DNA of 25,503 bases from Chloracidobacterium sp. UBA3360 (GTDB lineage: Bacteria > Acidobacteriota > Blastocatellia > Pyrinomonadales > Pyrinomonadaceae): assembly GCA_002360555.1 (NCBI GenBank), contig DEQS01000072.1, forward strand, positions 36,190 to 61,692, given 5' to 3'. The notes beneath the pieces are model-generated. The model was not told the origin of the DNA. It was given only the letters and a program-made list of their open reading frames with translations, and ran no database searches. The number at the start of each line of letters is the position of its first letter. Position 1 is the stretch's first letter. This document shows, piece after piece, positions 23,282 through 25,503 of the stretch. Made by a program: the position numbers and the translations under genes.

Positions 23282-24673
23282 TCACCAGTGATAAGTGCCA
23301 AAGATCTGCATTCCCACCGATTGCAGAAAAACTAACGCCGCCAGCTGCAAACGGCCGGAGGATCCCACCTCACCGTCCTCAAGATAATACCCGACCGGAA
23401 ACAATAGATAGGGATAGATATGCGCACACGCCCGTGCCGTCTCACCCGTCCGCCACGCCCCGACCGCGTACATGCCTAGCAGTGATGTGCAGGCTAGAAC
23501 CGTCAAAACCAGCAAAGGCCGCTGCCGCAGCTCCGCGAGTGGACGTAGCTGAAACTTTGTCCTAAAACCGCGAATCATCAGCACCAGCAAAAACGGCCCA
23601 AAAAAGAATAGGATCTCGGAGACATCTTCGACGCGGGTAAACAAATAATTCACCGGGTCGACAAACAGCATAAAGCCATTAGGATTTTCGTGAAGTGAAG
23701 CATTGCGGAATGAATGCCATGCGTCGTAGCCCATTAACAAATAAAAGAGAACGTGAACGCCGACCATGCCGCCGACAACGATCAATGACCGCTTTATGCT
23801 ACGTTTGACGATCAAGTCAAAGCCGACCAAAACTGGCAATATGAAAAGGCTGACAAAGGTAAGTAGAAAAGAAGCGGTCAGCAAAACTATTGCTCCGGCG
23901 GCCGACTTATATCCTTTTCGAAAGCAAAAGAGATAAAGAACGCCGGTCAAAAGAGCGACGATCAGCGCATCAAGCGAGGCGAGATAATAGATCTGGACCG
24001 CCGGTAATAGCACGAGTAAGAACGCCATATACCGCGCCGTCTCTTCGCTCAATTCTGTTCGCAAAACCCTGTAAGAAAAGAATATCGTCGGGATCGTTGC
24101 GAGGATCATAATGACGAACGCAATGATCGCAGGGTCTCGAAACAATTTGGTCAGCACGTAAAACGTCAGCACGGCTCCGGGCGGATGCGTGTGCCCGTGC
24201 ATGTGCAGCGTCGGCTGTATCTCGTTATATCGGCGAAAGAAATCTACAGGGTCGGTGATCGAAAGAGCGTCGTGAAAGTACTCTTGGCCATCGAGCGTAT
24301 AGGGGATGAGAGGTCCTGTTCGAGCATCGCCCGCGATCGGAGCGTAATAACCAACATCCAGTCCGTGTATAAAATTCAAGCCCGCGATCAAAATCACTCC
24401 GAACACGATCGACAGCAGGATGTTAAATCGTTTGACTTCAAGAACGCGACAAAACAAAAAGAACGCGGCAGTCACCGCCGCAGCGACCGCCAGATCACGC
24501 AATGAAGGGAAACGCGGTCCAAAGATGCTCACCGGCCAGTAATACGGGTTGTCGATCGTGAGCAAATTCTCAGAAACGTAACGTAATACGCGCTGCGCAA
24601 TAAAAACCGAACCGACAAACACCGACGTGTAGATCAGCATTTGCCGCCATGTAAATAGACGTGAGTCGCTCAT
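23282..24673 (-). CDS. Polytopic membrane protein, probable GT-C-type glycosyltransferase
   Basis: The frame is open from a GTG at 24688, but the ATG at 24673 gives a typical start (Met-Ser-Asp-Ser-Arg-Leu-Phe) and avoids a palindrome (CCGGGTGCCCGG). The 463-residue protein has about ten to eleven hydrophobic segments. An extracytoplasmic loop near residues 120-165 holds Asp-Gly-Gln-Glu-Tyr-Phe-His-Asp and His-Met-His-Gly-His-Thr-His-Pro-Pro-Gly, the latter matching the His-Pro-Pro motif of many GT39-like enzymes. It is thus a probable polyprenyl-phosphate-sugar transferase or an uncharacterised relative. It faces the glycan cluster in the opposite direction and may add a further sugar. Start and activity are uncertain. 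Confidence 0.75.
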   Translation of the reverse strand: MSDSRLFTWRQMLIYTSVFVGSVFIAQRVLRYVSENLLTIDNPYYWPVSIFGPRFPSLRDLAVAAAVTAAFFLFCRVLEVKRFNILLSIVFGVILIAGLNFIHGLDVGYYAPIAGDARTGPLIPYTLDGQEYFHDALSITDPVDFFRRYNEIQPTLHMHGHTHPPGAVLTFYVLTKLFRDPAIIAFVIMILATIPTIFFSYRVLRTELSEETARYMAFLLVLLPAVQIYYLASLDALIVALLTGVLYLFCFRKGYKSAAGAIVLLTASFLLTFVSLFILPVLVGFDLIVKRSIKRSLIVVGGMVGVHVLFYLLMGYDAWHSFRNASLHENPNGFMLFVDPVNYLFTRVEDVSEILFFFGPFLLVLMIRGFRTKFQLRPLAELRQRPLLVLTVLACTSLLGMYAVGAWRTGETARACAHIYPYLLFPVGYYLEDGEVGSSGRLQLAALVFLQSVGMQIFGTYHW

Positions 24674-24819
24674 GAAATGGCCGGGCACCCGGTCTGTTTT
24701 GTTATAGGAATCGAACCGCTATAAACTATTCTTTTGTAAGATTTGCTCGTCTATCGGCAAACGCCGCTCGAACAAAATTTTATGATAAAAAACGTAAAAG
24801 AACCATTTAGATCTCGTTT
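24674..24819. other. Divergent intergenic region
   Basis: These 146 bases separate the GT-C-like gene (minus) and the deformylase gene (plus) and should hold both promoters. A TATGAT at 24781-24786 is a fair -10 candidate for the deformylase, 33 bases before its ATG, but no convincing -35 is 17 bases upstream. A CCGGG/CCCGG palindrome lies at the minus-strand end. No other structure was found. Confidence 0.35.
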
Positions 24820-25311
24820 ATGGCAATCAGAAAAATAACAGAATATCCGGGGGCAGTACTCGCCGAGACCGGACAGCCCGTCACCGAGTTTGACGACAAG
24901 CTCGCCGAGCTGTGTGCGGATATGTTTGACACGATGTACGACGCCGAGGGCGTCGGGCTCGCCGCTCCGCAGATCGGGCTTAATTTGAGGTTGTTCGTGA
25001 TGGACTGCGAGGGCGTCAAGCTCATCGCCGCAAACCCCGAGATCATCGCGACCGAAGGCGAGCAATCAAGCCCGGAGGGCTGTCTGTCCGTCGGCAAGGT
25101 TCCCGCCGTCGTCGTCCGCCCGATGAACGCAACGCTCAGAGCACAGAACGAAAAAGGCGAGTGGTTCGAACGCGAGGCGAGCGGTTACGCCGCCCGAGCA
25201 TTTATGCACGAAACCGACCACTGCAACGGCACACTCTTTATCGATCACCTGCCAAGATTGCGGCGAGAGATGATCCTCAAACGCTTCAAAAAGGAGAAGA
25301 ATTGGAAGTAG
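24820..25311 (+). CDS. def: Peptide deformylase
   Basis: Def removes the formyl group from the N-terminal methionine of nascent proteins. The 163-residue protein has all three signature motifs in the normal order: Gly44-Val-Gly-Leu-Ala-Ala-Pro-Gln-Ile-Gly, Glu86-Gly-Cys88-Leu-Ser, and His130-Glu131-Thr-Asp-His134. Cys88, His130 and His134 bind the metal and Glu131 is the catalytic base, so it should be active. The Thr in His-Glu-Thr-Asp-His (usually Ile or Leu in bacteria) and the short Arg/Lys-rich tail are minor variants. No clear Shine-Dalgarno sequence lies before the ATG. It stands alone; the usual partner fmt is not seen downstream. Confidence 0.95.
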   Translation: MAIRKITEYPGAVLAETGQPVTEFDDKLAELCADMFDTMYDAEGVGLAAPQIGLNLRLFVMDCEGVKLIAANPEIIATEGEQSSPEGCLSVGKVPAVVVRPMNATLRAQNEKGEWFEREASGYAARAFMHETDHCNGTLFIDHLPRLRREMILKRFKKEKNWK

Positions 25312-25315
25312 AAAT

Positions 25316-25355
25316 ACAGCTATCAGCTTATAGCTGTCAGCTATGAGCTGTTTTT
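25316..25355. repeat. Five AGCT heptads forming a palindrome with a T run
   Basis: AGCT recurs at 25318, 25325, 25332, 25339 and 25346, exactly every seven bases, with three variable bases between copies. Because AGCT is its own complement, the array folds on itself; the ends (ACAGCT...AGCTGT, 25316-25351) pair perfectly over 6 bp and the middle pairs at the AGCT cores. Five T residues (25351-25355) follow. It lies five bases after the deformylase stop and touches the end of the next minus-strand gene, so it may serve as a terminator. Confidence 0.8.
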
Positions 25356-25503
25356 AACCAAGTTTGGTGAACAGTGTTCGATACACAGGCAGATCCCTAT
25401 CCTCGACCGAAATTTCCCGCTCGGTCTTTATCCCAAATGGATTTTCGCTCGTCTCGATCTCGCTCAATCTCTCGTCGGCTCTAAACAACTCAAACATTTC
25501 CTC
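25354..25503 (-). CDS. C-terminal fragment of an unidentified protein
   Basis: On the minus strand a frame open at the window edge runs 49 codons to a TAA at 25354-25356. The visible part is acidic and polar, with Glu-Asn-Pro-Phe-Gly-Ile-Lys-Thr-Glu-Arg-Glu in the middle and Val-Tyr-Arg-Thr-Leu-Phe-Thr-Lys-Leu-Gly at the end. No signal or motif allows a family name. Codon use fits neighbouring genes and the gene is convergent with the deformylase across the AGCT palindrome. Confidence 0.5.
   Translation of the reverse strand, partial: EEMFELFRADERLSEIETSENPFGIKTEREISVEDRDLPVYRTLFTKLG

Noticed and set aside
25316..25355. AGCT heptads considered as replication iterons
   Set aside because: No DnaA boxes, AT-rich unwinding region or replication gene is nearby, and the array forms a palindrome at a gene end.

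Overview
The window is 25.5 kb of ordinary, densely packed bacterial chromosome from a Gram-negative (diderm) organism. Support for this includes an LpxI lipid A enzyme, several exported proteins with signal peptides and a WecB-type sugar epimerase. The mix of a large secreted tricorn-like S41 protease, secreted M28 and S8 peptidases, a B12-type radical SAM protein and a deacetylase-glycosyltransferase fusion, at medium GC, looks most like Acidobacteriota, perhaps class Blastocatellia. That placement is a judgement from memory of such genomes, not a database result. No rRNA, tRNA, transposase, phage gene or CRISPR array was seen.

Layout. 1-2149 (+): the tail of an unidentified gene, then lipA, a bacterioferritin-like gene and a GNAT acetyltransferase. 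2146-5325 (-): a 1059-residue S41 protease whose stop codon overlaps that of the GNAT gene. 5438-7967 (+): lpxI and a secreted M28 peptidase. 8050-15245 (-): rsmI, a secreted Asn/Gly-rich protein, an S8 protease, a small conserved-looking protein, a DUF2085 membrane protein, a B12-binding-type radical SAM protein and glpX. 15396-15692 (+): a seven-iron ferredoxin. 15908-23280 (+): a surface-glycan cluster with wecB, a deacetylase-like/GT2 fusion, an FAD oxidoreductase, a second polysaccharide deacetylase, a GT39-like membrane glycosyltransferase and a small zinc-ribbon protein. 23282-24673 (-): a second polytopic GT-C-like membrane protein. 24820-25311 (+): peptide deformylase. 25354-25503 (-): the tail of an unidentified gene.

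The glycan cluster is the main coherent unit. WecB would make UDP-ManNAc, the GT2 and GT-C proteins would move sugars onto or from lipid carriers, and the intact second deacetylase would trim acetyl groups. The deacetylase-like half of the fusion has lost residues normally needed for catalysis. The two long gaps in the cluster (15693-15907 and 17057-17283) share a near-identical 23-base motif followed by a hairpin.

The least expected content is non-coding. At least six elaborate inverted repeats sit at gene ends. Four are built from short iterated units of 7, 9 or 10 bases arranged as large hairpins, and two of these overlap and supply stop codons. One is a possible three-way junction and one is a long hairpin between convergent genes. 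The leader of the Asn/Gly-rich protein gene holds a chain of mutually exclusive stems. No gap between genes exceeds 300 bases.
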